DNA of 64,000 nt from Turbatrix aceti. Taxonomy: Eukaryota; Nematoda; Chromadorea; Rhabditida; Panagrolaimidae. The stretch covers positions 7,812,001 to 7,876,000 of the forward strand of contig OZ017766.1 in assembly GCA_963969345.1 (NCBI GenBank), read 5' to 3'. A program made the position numbers and the translations under genes. Below, one piece after another: positions 22,801-35,947 of this stretch; the first letter of the stretch is position 1, and every line of letters starts with the position of its first letter. Under the pieces are notes generated by a model. It did not search any database and was not told where the DNA came from. It was given only the letters and a program-made list of their open reading frames with translations.

Positions 22801-25592
22801 CATTCAAAATTCAAAATGCGCGCCAAATTTTTGCATGTATATTTTTTTCCGCGCGAGACCAAATTTCCAAACGACGAAATTAACGTTATTTTTTTTGTGT
22901 TTGGATAAAATTTTCAAATGACAAATTTGGCTCTTCTTCATTTTTTTCGTTTCGGGACCAAATTTTCTAAAATTTGTGTCTATTTTTGTTTTTTTTTCCG
23001 GTCGAGACCAGTAAAAACTTGCAATTATTATTTTTTAGTGTTTTTGTTCAAAAAAAAAATAAATATCAAAATTTTTTAGACAACTGGGATGTCAACGCTA
23101 ACCCCTATACCGCCGGTGTTTACGGTCAGTGGAGTGTAACCGTGCCCCCTCGACCGGATGGCACTCCTCAGATCGCTCATGGCCAAGTGTTCAAGGTTGC
23201 GGTCAAAAAGTGGGGCAACTACTCGTACAAGCTGTCTCCCTGGGCGCAGTACGTGGTCCCGGCCGAGTCAAAAGTCTACGAAATGGTCTTCTACAACCCA
23301 CCCGAGCGCTACACCCTCCAAAACCCCCGTCCGACGCCGCCAGAGTCGCTCCGCATCTACGAAGCTCACGTTGGCATTTCGTCGCCTGAGGGCAAGATTA
23401 ATACGTACCGCGCATTCGCCGACGATGTTTTGCCGAGAATCAAGCATCAGGGGTATAACACGGTCCAACTCATGGCGATCATGGAACACGCTTATTACGG
23501 ATCTTTTGGATACCAGGTAACGTCATTTTTTGCACCAAGCAGCAGATTTGGTACTCCCGATGAACTGAAATATTTGATTGACAAGGCTCATGGCCTGGGA
23601 CTTATTTTGCTGCTCGATGTCGTTCATTCCCATGCTTCCAACAATGTTGAAGACGGCCTAAATCAGTGGAACGGCACGGATGGGTGCTATTTCCATGACA
23701 ACCATCGTGGACGACATCCGCAGTGGGATTCGAGACTCTTCAACTATACAAATATCGAAACCCAACGATTTTTGCTCTCCAATCTTCGCTACTGGCTGGA
23801 TGAATTTCGTTTTGATGGATTCAGATTTGATGGGGTCACGTCGATGGTCTTTCATTCCCATGGACTCGGTGATGGATTTGGAAGCTATGACGATTATTTT
23901 GGCCTAAACACGGACACGGAATCGGTAACGTACCTGACGCTTGCGAATTACGCAATTCACAAGTATTACCCGCAGGCAATTTCGATTGCTGAGGAATTCA
24001 GTGGTATGCCGGCTCTCTGTAGGCCCATCGAAGAGGGCGGACAGGGATTTGACTACAGACTTGCTATGGCTATTCCCGATATGTGGATCAAGATTCTCAA
24101 GCATACGAGTGATGAAAACTGGAAGCTGGAGAATATTGTGCACACGTTGGAAAATAGGCGGTGGGTTTTTTTTGGCAAAGTGCGTAATTAACGCAATTTT
24201 TAAAATTTTGGTGCGAGATTCAAATTCGAATTTCGCACAAATTTGAAATTTGAATTCGGCCAAAAATTCGATTTATGTTAGATTTTTTATTTGCAAAAAC
24301 TTTAGAAAATTTTTTATGCGAAAAAAAATTTTCTTTAATTTTAAAATGCATTTTGCTTTTCAATTAAAATTTTTAATCAAAAATTCTTTTTGAGCAATGA
24401 ATTCGATTTTGTAGGTTTTTACGCGAAATTCGATTTTTCATATAATTTTAGCGCCAATTTTGATTTTCAATGCTTCTTTGATGTCAAATTTAAATTTCAA
24501 TTTTTTGACGCAAAATTTTCATTTTCATTCAATTTAGAATTTTCTCTTGACTCGAAATTCAAAATTTATAGTCCTAAATTCTGAATTAAATTTTTTACTC
24601 GAAATTGACATTCGAAATTTTTTAACTCAAAAAAAAATTGATTTGGAATTTTTTGGCGCTAAATTCAAGTTGAAAAATTTTTGGGTCGAATTTGAATTAG
24701 ATTTTTTTGGCGTTTAATTTAAATGTATTTTTTTGCTTTGAATTTAAATTTAATTTTTTTTGACGCTGAATTTAAATTTAAATTTGTTGGTGTTAAAATT
24801 GTTTTTGAAATTTTTTTGGCGTTTATTTTGATTTTAAAATTATATTTTTAGCAAATTTTTTTTCGTCCACATTTTTGCTCATTTCCAATTTTTTTCAGGT
24901 ACAAGGAAAAGAACGTTGCCTACGCCGAGTCCCACGACCAAGCTCTGGTCGGCGACAAAACCCTTGCGTTCTGGCTGATGGACAAGGAGATGTACGACTT
25001 CATGGCCGTCTCCTCCCCGCTCACCCCCATCATCGAGCGTGGCATCGCTCTCCACAACCTCATCCGACTCCTGACCTACGGCGTCGGCGGCGAAGCGTGG
25101 CTCAACTTCATTGGAAACGAATTCGGTCATCCCGAATGGCTCGACTTTCCCCGCCTCGGCAACAACTGGTCGTATCACTACGCCCGACGTCAATTCAACC
25201 TCGCTGATGACGAAAATCTCCGCTACAAATTTATGAACAACTTTGATCGCGCGTTGAATCTTCTCGAGGAGAAATTCCATTTTCTATCCCGTGGACCGGC
25301 TTTTGTATCGACAAAGCATCAGGCTGACAAGATGATTGTCTTTGAGCGCGGAGGATTGCTTTTTGTCATCAACTTCCACACGACAAAGGCCTACGAACAT
25401 TACTGGGCCCCAATCGATTATCCCGGAAAATTCAGAATTGCAATTGACAGCGATAGCACGGAATTTGGAGGACACGGACGACTCGATCACAATCAGGTCT
25501 TCCACACCCAGGGACCGGGACTCAACGGACGACGCTACCATGTCTCGATCTACATCCCGCCCCGCGTAGCTCTCGTCCTCGAACCCTTCTAA
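19886..25592 (+). CDS. GBE1: 1,4-alpha-glucan (glycogen) branching enzyme
   Basis: Cytosolic GH13 enzyme that makes alpha-1,6 branches in glycogen. Exons: 19886-20005, 20257-20289, optional microexon 20465-20485, 22464-22593, 23080-24160, 24899-25592; 692 residues with the microexon, 685 without, near the family's roughly 700. The order is an N-terminal helical segment (LDGYLNPY), a CBM48 domain ([20 protein letters not shown]) and the (beta/alpha)8 catalytic domain. Visible active-site motifs: LLDVVHSH (Asp281, His286), FRFDGVTSM with nucleophile Asp352, IAEEFSG with acid Glu406, and YAESHDQ with His474/Asp475. [12 protein letters not shown] and the C-terminal beta-sandwich follow. The ATG is chosen because the frame then matches the family start, and it is preceded by a T-run plus AG. 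Large introns hold repeat arrays. Confidence 0.96.
20465..20485 (+). other. GBE1: Candidate 7-codon microexon of GBE1
   Basis: GCAG acceptor, 21 nt in phase 0 encoding GLKNAEK, then a GTAATT donor. Including or skipping it keeps the GBE1 frame, so it may be an alternative cassette or a chance pair of sites. Confidence 0.35.
20505..20790. repeat. Degenerate palindromic repeat, family B
   Basis: Intronic in GBE1. Arms such as TTTTTGATGGAGATTTTAG and its mirror around GCCATCAAAAGC flank a GGTGACCACTAATTTTTA core, resembling the better copy at 46.8-47.4 kb. Confidence 0.5.
21840..22170 (+). repeat. Intronic array of TTTTTTCGTTTCGAGACC units
   Basis: Six or so units in GBE1 intron, each with TTTTTTCGT(T/G)(T/C)CGAGACC followed by AAAAACTTGCA-like sequence. 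The T-rich strand is the sense strand of GBE1. A second block with the same theme lies at 22605-23070. Confidence 0.65.
22605..23070 (+). repeat. Second intronic TTTTTTCGTGTCGAGA-type array
   Basis: Fills the intron before the main catalytic exon of GBE1. It mixes TTTTTTTTCGTGTCGAGA units with TTTGGCGCCAAAAAAATTCA-type units. It is in the same sense orientation as the gene. Confidence 0.6.
24205..24870 (+). repeat. A/T-only intron with AAATTTGAATTTTTTGGCG units
   Basis: Last intron of GBE1. Irregular units of AAATTC/TTTAAATTTTTTTGGCGC recur throughout. No gene seen in it. Confidence 0.5.
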
Positions 25593-26847
25593 GCGCCAAC
25601 CAACAACCAATCCCGGGGCCGGGGTTAGATTGATTTGTAAAATTTCTTTTTCTTCTTCTTTTTCTGTTTTTTTTTTTCATTCTTTCTGCATTTATTAATT
25701 TTCATTTTCGATTTTCCCGTATTTGTTCAGCGTTGGTTGATCTGATCCTGTGATCTTCCTGCTCCTGTGTCATAACTATATTTAGATGTAGAGTTGTTTT
25801 TGTCAGGTGTCATTTGTAGTTGGATTCTTGTACTACTAGAAACGGCTAATATAATTTAACGGTAATAAAAATAATGAGTTGACTGTTGTTTGGACACTTT
25901 TTTGTGGGGGTTTTTTTAAACACGCAAAAAAGTTTTTTTGATTGGGGCACTTTTTTGCGGGTTTTTTTAAACCCGCAAAATGACGCGAAATTTGGTTTTG
26001 AATTTTCTTTTGGCTCAAAAATTTTAATTTTGAAACAAAAAAATTTTTGGAATGTAAGCACATATTTTTATGATTTTTTAGAAAAGTTTGAAACTGAAGC
26101 AAATTTGGCTTCCGGCGCTTTTGTTGGCCGGCAAAATTTATTTTGACCATAATTGTGGCGCCAACTTTAGAATTTGAATATTTTTTTCATAATAATTCTG
26201 ATTTGAAAACATTTTTTGCTCAAAATTAGAATTTCAATGTATTTTTGGGGTGGAATTCGAAATATGAATACAAATTTGACGCAAAACTTGATTAAAAAAA
26301 TTTTTACGGTTTTGTTGATTTTTTTTCTGGAATATTCTACTTTTTACGATTTTTTTGATTAACAAATTTAAAAAAGTTTAGAAAAATGTATTCAATTTTC
26401 AGAATTGGGACAAAATTAGAAATTGAGTACACTTTTGGCGCTGTACTGAAAGTTCGACTTTTCAGGTTGTACAGATTTATTTTGTTTTGAAACCCGGACG
26501 GCGGTAGCGACATAAATTTGCGATCAGGACTCTGAGTCGTTCAAGGTTGGACGAAACCGTTATCACTCCCCACCGCACACCCCGATTACCTGAAAAATGA
26601 CTGATTGACCCAGATTGCTTTTTTTTTTCGCGCGTCGACAAAAAAAATAGAGTAGGACTAACCAAGTGACTTACCCCTACCTGACCGCACCAGCCCAGTC
26701 GATCGCAAGTTGTACCTTCCTTTTTTATTTATTTCTGCGAAATTTTTGATGCCCAGTTACCCTTCATTGACCCAGTGAATTTCTTCCTACAACGATCATT
26801 GCTCATCTTACTCAGTTTCTTGTATAAAATAAATAAATATTGGACTC
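25593..26847. other. Intergenic region GBE1-cadherin
   Basis: Contains the GBE1 3' region (AATAAA at 25864-25869) and the upstream region of the cadherin gene, including TATAAAATA about 25 bases before its ATG. No protein-coding signal seen. Confidence 0.5.
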
Positions 26848-29800
26848 ATGATGGCAGCCGTCTGCCATAAAAGGCTACTATTATTTTTCTTCGGCTTGAT
26901 TTTTGGTCTCGCCACGGCTAATTTAATTGACAGCCGGGAACCTGTCGGGAAAATTGCCCGGGATGCTCCTCTCGGGACTCAGGTGCTTTTCGATGCTCCT
27001 CCGAGAGCCAGCAAAAAGGTAAGTTCCCGCGCTTAAATTTTTTTTAATTTGAAAAATTACCTGAATTTTTTGATTTTTTACAGAATTCAAATTCAATTAC
27101 GATATCCATCGAAGACAACGCTGCGGACGCGGCTTTTGGCCTCTTTCCGACGACTTTGGGTCCCGGAGATCCATTTGCCCTTGTTTTGAAGGATAATACT
27201 GTAATTCCAGTTTTGGATGACGATAATGTTTTCAATGTTACGGTAGGTTTTTAAGGGTGATGGTCTTAGACGGATTTTTTAGGCATTTTTGATTTCTTTT
27301 CGTTGTGAGACCCAAATATTTATGTACTATTTTTGTATATTTATGCAAATTTTCAGATCACTTCCAAAGATCAAAAATCATCGAAGGAAGACATAACAAT
27401 TCTGTCTGTGAAATTGATCAACCCGCCGATCGAAGCACCTGTAATCTGGCAAACAGAACAGGTGTTTCGTCTCTCGCAGCGTCTGACACCTGGAATTGTT
27501 GGAAAAATTGGTGTCAAGAATTTTGAGAAAACTGATTTGTCGAAATTTGGTTATCAACTTTTTGGTGGATTCACGGATTTGTAGGTTTTTTTGGGGGAAA
27601 TCAAAATTAAAAAAAATTAAATTTTGAAAAAAAAATTTGAAAAAAAAATCAAAAACCCAATTTTTTTCGAAAAAAATAATTAATTTTCTTTTTTTTGAAA
27701 ATTGAAAAAAATGTGTTTTTGGATTTTTTTAGGTTCGAAGTCACCCCGACCCCAGATGGCCTATTTCTTCGAACCACCGGTTGTTCCCTCGATGTTTGTC
27801 TTCAACTTCCGCCGAGCTTCACTCTCCTGCTCCACGTCGACCCACTGGAACCCAATCGTCGCTCGAAACCTGAAATGGCCCTTTTGCACCTCAACATTTC
27901 CCGCGACAATCTTTTTGGCCCGAAATTCACGGCTCCGGTCATCTACGCTTCCATCGACGAACACGCTTCCGCGTTCGCCGACGCAGTCCAGGTCGACGCA
28001 ATCGACCCTGACGACACCCCAGATTCTGGAATGTCATACTTGCTGGTCGATCATGCCGATGTCTTTGCCATTGACCCCGCAACCGGACTCGTCACTGTCA
28101 AGGTCAGTTGAATGCGTGTTCTACTTTTCAAAACACTTTTCTACTTTTTTTTCAACTTTTTTTGTGTTGGTTGGTTGACGCGCGTCAGCCCGGGGGGGAG
28201 GGGAAAAGGGGTTTTTGCTCCGGTCATTTTTTTACACATAACACTTGCAGAACGCGAGTCTTGTCACCGTCGAAAATCTCGGATCAAACGTTCAACTCAC
28301 AGTTCACGTGAGCGATAACAAAACTGTGCCTGATGAATGCATCGTTGATATTACGGTTTTTGAAAAACCGGATGAACACACCGCTGAAAGTGATGAAAGC
28401 TTGGTTTTTGAGTTTGAACAGGTAAGCAAGAGGGACGTACATAATAAAACAGACCGCAGAATGTAAAAAATTGAAAATTTACCTTAGTTTATAAAAAAAC
28501 ATAGAAAACATAAAAAAAACAAACAAAAAAACATTAAAAAAAGTAATAATAACACATTTTGCATTAAAAAAAAAACAAATTTGGAAAACGTGAAAGATTT
28601 TGATACTTTTTGGCGCCAAAATTTTTCACATTTGAATTTTTTTACAAATTCGAATTATAAATAGTTTTGGCAAAATTGTCACTTTTTTTGCCTAATAAAA
28701 CACTTCGTCCATATTTTTTGTGTTTTTCATTTTTTATCGCCTGGATTTCGAAAAAAATAGGCAGATGTCAAAGTTTTCAAAAAATTAAAAAAAATTAAAA
28801 AATAAAGACAAATTTCTTGAAAAACAACTTTTTTGTTAGAAATTGCGAACAATTTTTCTGTTCTTCAAAAAACTCTTCGATAAATAAATTTTTAGTCCAT
28901 CTACGCCTTTGCCGTCGCACCCCGTCAACGCTCCGTCGGTCAGGTAGCCCTAACCACCGACTCGGCACCCTGGCAAACAGTCAAAATTGCCCAAGGCAGT
29001 GGCAAGGTTTTTGCCATCGATGACGAAGGTGTTGTCACTTATCATGGACCCGTGGAGCGAGTTTCTAGGAACTACACCCTGCAGGTAATTTTTTTCACCG
29101 ACAATTTTTGCTCAATGCGTGAAAAAATTTTTTTAGATCGCAGCGATCGCTGAAAAACGCAGGGATTTGGTTGCCGTAACTTCTGCCCAGATTTTGGTTG
29201 CTGGAATTGGATCGAATCCGCCAAAGTTTGGGGTTCCGTATGCGTCGTTGTTCGTCAGCGAAGGTTGGTTACAATTCAGAAAAAAATTATAGATATTTAG
29301 AAATCGAGTTTCGAAAATTTGAAAATTTCGAAAAAATCTAAAAATCGATTTCTAAAATTCTAAAATTTCAAAAAAACTCAAAAATGATGTTTTCAGAAAC
29401 CCCAGCTGAATCTGTCGTTCACACACTTCTCGCCAACGATGCCGACGTCGACGCTGCTCTCGTCTTCGCTCTCGAATCTTCGACTTGCATAAACTCGATC
29501 GGCGTCAACGTTCCCTGCTCTGGAAATTTCATCGTCCGTCCAAGTGGTGAAGTCGTGCTTCACCAATCTCTCGCGCCTTCTGAAAATTCAGAATCCCAAG
29601 ATATTTTATCCGCCGAAGACTTCCAACTCGCAAACGTCGTCCTAAACGTCAGCGTTCTCGACAAAACCCACAAACTTGAAAACAAGGATTTTTCCACCGT
29701 TTTGGTTACCGTAACCCGCAAAAACGATACTGGAATTGCTGTTTTTGAATTTCTTCCACTTCCGAGTGAAGGAATTGTCGTGGCTGACGATTTACCTGTC

Positions 29801-32800
29801 GGAAGTTACGTTTACACGGTTCAGCTCCGTCCGGTACCTGCCCACGGACAGGGCGAAGGTTCGGTCAAATACGAACTTTCCGAAGACTCCGCCCATTTTC
29901 GAATTGATCCGGTCACAGGAATGATTTTTACCAAATCCAGTCTAAAATCTCTTCCGACGCAGACAATTTCCGTTATGGCCCGTCCAAATGATAATCCCCA
30001 GCTTGGAACAAATTTGAAAGTTCGCCCGATTTCAATGGACACCCCCCCGCCGATTATTCGAAATCTCGAGGATTTGGCAAATCTTCAAATTCCGGAAAAC
30101 GCACCTGAAGGAAGTGAAATAGTCAAAATCGATGCAGATTCCGAAGAAGGTGGCCAGTTGACTTATGAATTGCTCCTGGCTCCGGAGCAAGCTGGACTTC
30201 TTCAAATCGACGACAATGGCACAGTTTTTACGACTGCAAAAATTTTGGATTTCGAAAAAACAAATCGAGTGCTGGGATTTGTTTTGGTCGTTGATCAGAT
30301 GGAAAAAACGGTGACTGCGCCTCTGGATGTCAGCGTAATTAATGAAAATGACAATGTTCCGGTTTTTGGAGACGTTCGGGAAAAATTGGAAATTTACGAT
30401 GACGCTCCAGAAGGCAGTGTGATCGGTGGATTCTGGGTTTGTAAAAAATTTGCATATTTTTTTTTGGAAAAAAAAAAAATTTTTAGGCATCAGACGCCGA
30501 CGGTGACGAACTGGAATACAGTATCCAAGCCATGGAACCGTTATCCGTTCACCTGGTCCCTCACCTGTCTGTCGATAATCGTGGACAAATTTCTGTCGGC
30601 AAATCTCTGGCAGGCCTCACCGGAGAATATCAAATCGCGGTGACTGTCAGCGACGGTGTCCATCGACAATCTGTCCCAGTTTCCGTTACCGTAATCTCCT
30701 CACTCAGGTGTCAACCTGTATTCTTTGCTTCCGATGCGATTTTTGACGTTTCGCCGAACGCGGTTTCCGGACAAATTGTTGGACGACTTCCGGCGGCTGT
30801 TACCGCTCCAGAAAACTGTGAACTCATTTCCTATGGAATCAAAATCCTCGACTCACCTGCACCGATCGTAATTAGCCCTACAACAGGTGAAGTATCGACT
30901 TCCGGGTCCCTGGAAGCTTTTGCCGGTGACAGAATTGCGGTCAACGTTACCGCGACGAGTTCACACCTGTCTTCCAGCATTCCCGCTGAAATTCGTGTTG
31001 CAAAAAAAAATTCAACGTCGGGAAGTGAACCTGATTTTGGCATTCACGCTGTCAGGCTGGAAGTTGCTGAATCGGCGCCTCCGGGAGCTGTTTTGGGACA
31101 GTTTCGGGTCAAGCCGTTACCTGGGCAAACAGGTGTTATTTATCGACTCGAAAATACGCAAAATGACACTTTTGCTGTCGATCCAGAATCTGCGGTTTTG
31201 ACGTTGTTGAAGCCGTTGGATCATGAGGCAGTGCAGAACTACAGGCTGAAACTTGTCGCGGATGCAGGTGCTGGGGGTCGACAGGCGTCAGATGAGCTTT
31301 CTACAGGTAGATTGGCGGTCAATGTTGTTGTCTTGGATGTGTGAGTTTTTTTTGGGGTTTTCGAGTAAATTTTTTTGGTCGGAAATAATAGAAATTTTTT
31401 TTTTAAATAAAAAAATTTGCCGAATAAATTTTTTTTCTAAAAAAAATTTTTTTTAATATTTTTTTTTTGAAATTTTTTTAAATTTTTTTTTTTAAATTTT
31501 TTTTAATAATTTTTTTTTTGAAAATAATGCTCTTTGATTTTTACCATTTTGTTTCATTTTTACAAAAAAATTTTCCGAAAAATTAGTCAGAGAAACCAAA
31601 AAAACGCTAATTTAAATTCGTCAACCAAATCTAAATTTGGTAATTTTTAAAATTTTGTGAAAACTCCAATGCTGCGAACAATTATTTTACAAAAATACCA
31701 GCAAAAAAATAAAGCAAATTGAAACAATTTTCCTATTTAAAAAAATATTAATTTTATTTTTTTGTTTCAAATAAAATTTTTTTTCCGTTTTTCAGAAACG
31801 ACAACGGTCCTAAATTCGTATCCCTGCAATCTGACTTGGTCATCGACGTCGACGCAGCGCTTCCCGGTGATTCAATCACCGATTTGAACGTCATGGATGC
31901 CGATCAATCCGAAGAGTTCCAAAAATCTTCCGTTGCTCTTCTTTCCACGGTCTACAAACACAATCGCAAAAGCATGGCCATTGAAGACGTTTTCCAACTC
32001 CGTGATGACGATTTTGCTAGGGCAAAGTTGGTTGTTGGGTCGAAAGCTCTCCGTGACTATGTTGGCGGCTTCTTTGAAGTCACCGTTACCGCAACTGATG
32101 CTTCAGAACACGCAGTTGTGGATGCCGTGGATCAGGCTGTTATTAGGGTTCGTTGAGCGTTGAATAATTGCAAGATATGGAATTACGATTTTATTTCAGA
32201 TCTGGGTGGTCGATCGACAGATGCATACAATTCCTCTTGTTGTTAATCGGAACCCCATTCACCTGAGCAGCGATCAGTTGAGGGGGTACATGCAGTAAGT
32301 TGGCGAAACAAAAATTGCAAATTTAATTCAAAAATGTGCAAAAAATGACTTTTGTGACCTGTGTCGGGTCCAAAAATCCAAAAAAAGCCCAAAAAATACA
32401 GAACAATATTGTTTTATGAAAAAATTTTGTAAAACTTATGTATCGTAAAAAAAAGTTAACAAAATCCAAGTGTCAAACGTTACTTTTGTGTCAAAAGTTT
32501 CGCAACAATCTTTTTTTTAAGAGGCAGTCCACGACAGGATTTCGGACGGCCGACAAGGCTTTTTTACAACTTCAAATGTTTTAAGCCAGAATTGTTCCCC
32601 ATCCCTAAAAACCTCTAAATCACCGATGCACAGATTTTTAAACACATCGGATTCTGTAGTTTTGGCTTCTGAAAGGTTTTGACAAAAATCGATGCCACGA
32701 GCTTCGCTATAGAGGAAAAACGCTGAAAATTTTATGAGAGGGGTTTTGAGGGACAGGGAACACGAAGTCGTACTCAGATATTTTTTATCGTTACAGTAAA

Positions 32801-35492
32801 TGCTGATTACCGTATAAAATGTGTGGTTTTTTGGTCACCACTGGCGGGGTTCTCCGAGGGGAGTACATTGTGATAGCATATATTGTAGCCCGTGTTTCGG
32901 CGCTTCGAATGACGTAACACGCGAAAAAAAGGAGTGACCGGAAAGCGGTCATCCATGGGCTTTTATGGCGCGCACTCAAGAAAACGCGCACAATTTCGCT
33001 TCAAGTGACAAAAAAAGAGCGTGCGCGCGCATTCACGGTGTCATGTTCAAAAAAAGGCCCTGAAGCCAATTTTTGTTTTTTATGCTCGCGGTCACTTTGG
33101 TAGACTTTAGCATGTCCCAAAGATTGATTCTAGCTTTTCAGGCTTTTTATCTGACAATATTGGGCATCGCCACAGGCATTGAAAAAAACATGAAACTTTC
33201 AAACGTTGTAACTTTGTGCAAAATGATCCGATAAAAGGTGCACGTGGCTTAAAGTGATATCTGGGACATGCCAAAGCCTACCAAAGTGACCGTGGATGTA
33301 CAAAACAAAAACTGGCTTCAGGGCCTTTTTTTGAACATGACTCCTTTTTTGCGCGCGCAAGCTTGTTTAAAGAGAAAAAGAAGCTGATCGCGCGCGTTTT
33401 CTTGAGTGCGCGCTATAAAAGCCCATGGATGACCGCTTTCCGGTCACTCCTTTTTTTCGCGTGTTACGTCATTCGAAGCGCCGAAACACGGGCTACAAGA
33501 TGTGCTATCACAATGTACTCCCCTCGGAGAACCCCGCCAGTGGTGACCAAAAAACCACACATTTTATACGGTAATCAGCAATTACCGTAACGATAAAAAT
33601 TATCTGAGTACGACTTCGTGTTCCCCGTCCCTCAAAACCCCTCTTATAAAATTTTCAGCATTTTTCCACTATAGCGAAGCTCGTGGCATCGATTTTTGTC
33701 AAAAACTTCCAGAAGCCAAAACTACAGAATCCGATGTGTTTAAAAATCTGTGTATCGGCGATTTAGAGGTTTTTAGGGGTGGGGAACAATTCTGGCTTAA
33801 AACATTTTAAGTTGTAAAAAAGCCTTGTCGGGCTCTCCCCCTTATTCCGAAATCCTGTCGTGGACTGTCTCTTAACATTCCAAAACAATGATTTATTTTT
33901 GTTGTGTGGTGATTTTTTATTAAAAAAAATTACTCATCGGTTTTTAACATTTTTATCACAGTTTTCGATTTTTTTAAATTTTTTACAGCCCAATTTTACG
34001 TCGCGTTAATGTCGCCTTTTTATGTTATTATTATTTTTGAAAAAAAATTTATTTTAAATTTATTTTTATTTTGATGGTTTTTTTTTTTTAAATTTCAAAT
34101 GTTTTGCAGTTTTTTTAGATGTTGAAAGTTTTTTTTACAACGTTGAACACAATTTAATAAACGCATAATTTCAGGAAAATCTCAAAATCCATCAACAAGC
34201 CGGTCATCCTGCAGGACGTCCGCTACCACCTGTTACCTGTCGACAAACAGGCACCTACCAAGGCTATCACAGCTTCTCGGGATTCTTCTGTTGCTTCTCT
34301 CGTTGCCTTGGATCGCCACGCTCCGGCCGTAGTTTTGGCCAAAAATGTTCGAGATGCAGTTCGGGATTTGGACATCGAAGGCGTCAGTCTTTACCGCCCG
34401 GTTGAAAACTCGAACTCGGACTCAAACTCAGTCGCGCCGGCAGGTGTTGAAGACGAATCCGAGACCCAAGAAATCACAATTTCGTCGTTATCTGACCTGG
34501 CCAATGACCGATATTTGCTTCTCGGCGTCGTTTCTGTTATTTTGTTGACCATGATTCTGGGAATCATTGCCGTTGTCTGCTGCTACAAACGCCGAAATAA
34601 TTATCGGGTTTCTGACCGGGCTGACAGTGTGTACAGTGTTCCGGGCAAAGGCAGTCCCGGACGACCTCCCCTGCCTCCGCCTCCTCCGCTCCCGGCTCTC
34701 ACCGGGCCCTGGAGCATGGCACCTTCCCCGTATTTCACCAGACCTTCGACTTCTTCTGCTTCCCATCCGTGAGTTTTGAAGAGATGCAAAATAGGAGAAT
34801 TTTTGCGCTTGATCACAAACAAAAAATATTTTTGGAATTTTTTGCGTTCTCCAACTTTCGCGTTCGTTCACGAACAAAGTAAAATTTTCCACACTGATAA
34901 AACGAACAAACAAACACTGTCAATTTTTTTATTTCATTTAATTTTTTTTATTTATTTATTTATTTATTTATTTTTTATTTATTTTTTATTTTATTTTTTT
35001 TTTGTAAAATTAGACAAACGCTGTCAATTTTTTTAATTAGAGAAAAAGTGTCAATGTTTTATAATTTTAATTTTTTAATTTTTTTTCAATTTACATTTTT
35101 TAAATTTTTAAATTTTTTTTAATTTTTTAGATAAATTAAAGTAAAATTTGAGAAAAATTAGCAGGAACTAATTTTTAATTTTTCAACAAGAAAATTTAGA
35201 AAAATTTTTCTAGAAAAAAAAATGCACAAATGATGTACGTTCATATTTTTTTAAGAACACGGTAAAAAATGTTTGCGTTCTTCTGATTTATCAAATTTAA
35301 AAAAAATTGTTCGTGTTTGTTCGCAAACACAAAAAAACAGCTCTTTACCTATTTTTGGTTCTAAGGCAGATTGACAGAAATTTATGCAGTTACAGCGATT
35401 CCTCGACAGTGGCGCGTGAGAGCTCAGCCAGCGACAGTTACGACGACTCGATGTACATCGTTCAGGAACGAAAACTCTCTGTTTCGACCTAA
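26848..35492 (+). CDS. Single-pass cadherin-repeat surface protein
   Basis: Probable adhesion or surface receptor. Thirteen exons: 26848-27018, 27084-27242, 27357-27580, 27733-28102, 28251-28421, 28896-29084, 29137-29263, 29397-30436, 30487-31340, 31796-32147, 32200-32294, 34175-34768, 35390-35492; 1482 residues. An N-terminal signal peptide (LLLFFFGLIFGLATA) is followed by degenerate cadherin repeats with IDPATGLVTV, IDPVTGMIFT, ASDADGDELEY and the calcium-site motifs NENDNVPVF and VNDNGPKF. One membrane span (about residues 1364-1387, YLLLGVVSVILLTMILGII) precedes a tail of about 95 residues with GRPPLPPPPPLPAL, a potential SH3/EVH1 ligand, and a Ser/Tyr-rich end. I see no clear catenin-binding motif. 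It is a cadherin-family member, but I cannot match it to a named one. Intron 11 contains a foldback transposon. Confidence 0.9.
32521..33871. mobile_element. 1.35-kb foldback element flanked by TTAA
   Basis: Two long, closely matching inverted arms of about 600 bp (about 32521-33125 and 33262-33871) meet at a short centre. The outer ends read GAG(G/A)CAGTCCACGACAGGAT and are bordered by TTAA on both sides (32517-32520, 33872-33875), consistent with a TTAA target duplication as in piggyBac-like MITEs. Each arm contains an identical-looking frame (MTAFRSLLFFACYVIRSAETRA), which merely reflects the inversion. No transposase. It lies in cadherin intron 11. Confidence 0.85.
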
Positions 35493-35543
35493 AATGTGTT
35501 ACACTTGGTGCTTCGGGTTTTTTTTGCCTTGTGATGAAGAAAA

Positions 35544-35549
35544 AATAAA
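35544..35549 (+). promoter_or_regulatory. Poly(A) signal of the cadherin gene
   Basis: AATAAA about 50 bases after the cadherin stop codon. The 455-bp interval up to the convergent collagen stop contains nothing else I recognise apart from the opposing poly(A) signal. Confidence 0.6.
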
Positions 35550-35824
35550 TATGATAAATATAAATTTGTCATTTTCCCTTTTTTTTTGCGCCGGTACCAA
35601 AATACATGCTAAATGCATTTTTGACAGGCACAGGTGTCGTCAGGTGATTCCAGGTACCACCAGCGCACCTGTTTGATATTTCTTGGCGAGAGATATTGTA
35701 AAATTAATCTTGGCAAAAAAAATGTTGAGAAATGGCATTTTTTTGTATTTGCACTTTTTTTTGTTTTTTTCAGTCTCGTCCACCTGGTTCACCTGCATTG
35801 CCAATTTTTTTTCAAAAACCTTGC

Positions 35825-35830
35825 TTTATT
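35825..35830 (-). promoter_or_regulatory. Poly(A) signal of the collagen gene
   Basis: AATAAA on the minus strand, about 120 bases past the collagen stop. Confidence 0.55.
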
Positions 35831-35947
35831 TTGTCTTCCGGCTGAGGGGCAGAGATGGAAATAAATAACCACATAAGGTGGATAACAGCCACCACGCAAG
35901 ATCTATCCGTGGCGCCGAAAGCGATAGACAACCGTGTTTGGGGGCGT

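Noticed and set aside
22974..23079. N-terminal extension of the large GBE1 frame before DNWDVNANP
   Set aside because: Intronic T-rich repeats upstream of a clear acceptor; the upstream exon 22464-22593 joins in frame and supplies CBM48.
32791..33590. Two near-identical 66-75 residue frames (minus at 32791-32991, plus at 33363-33590)
   Set aside because: They are the same sequence read from the two inverted arms of the foldback element; no family match and no start context.
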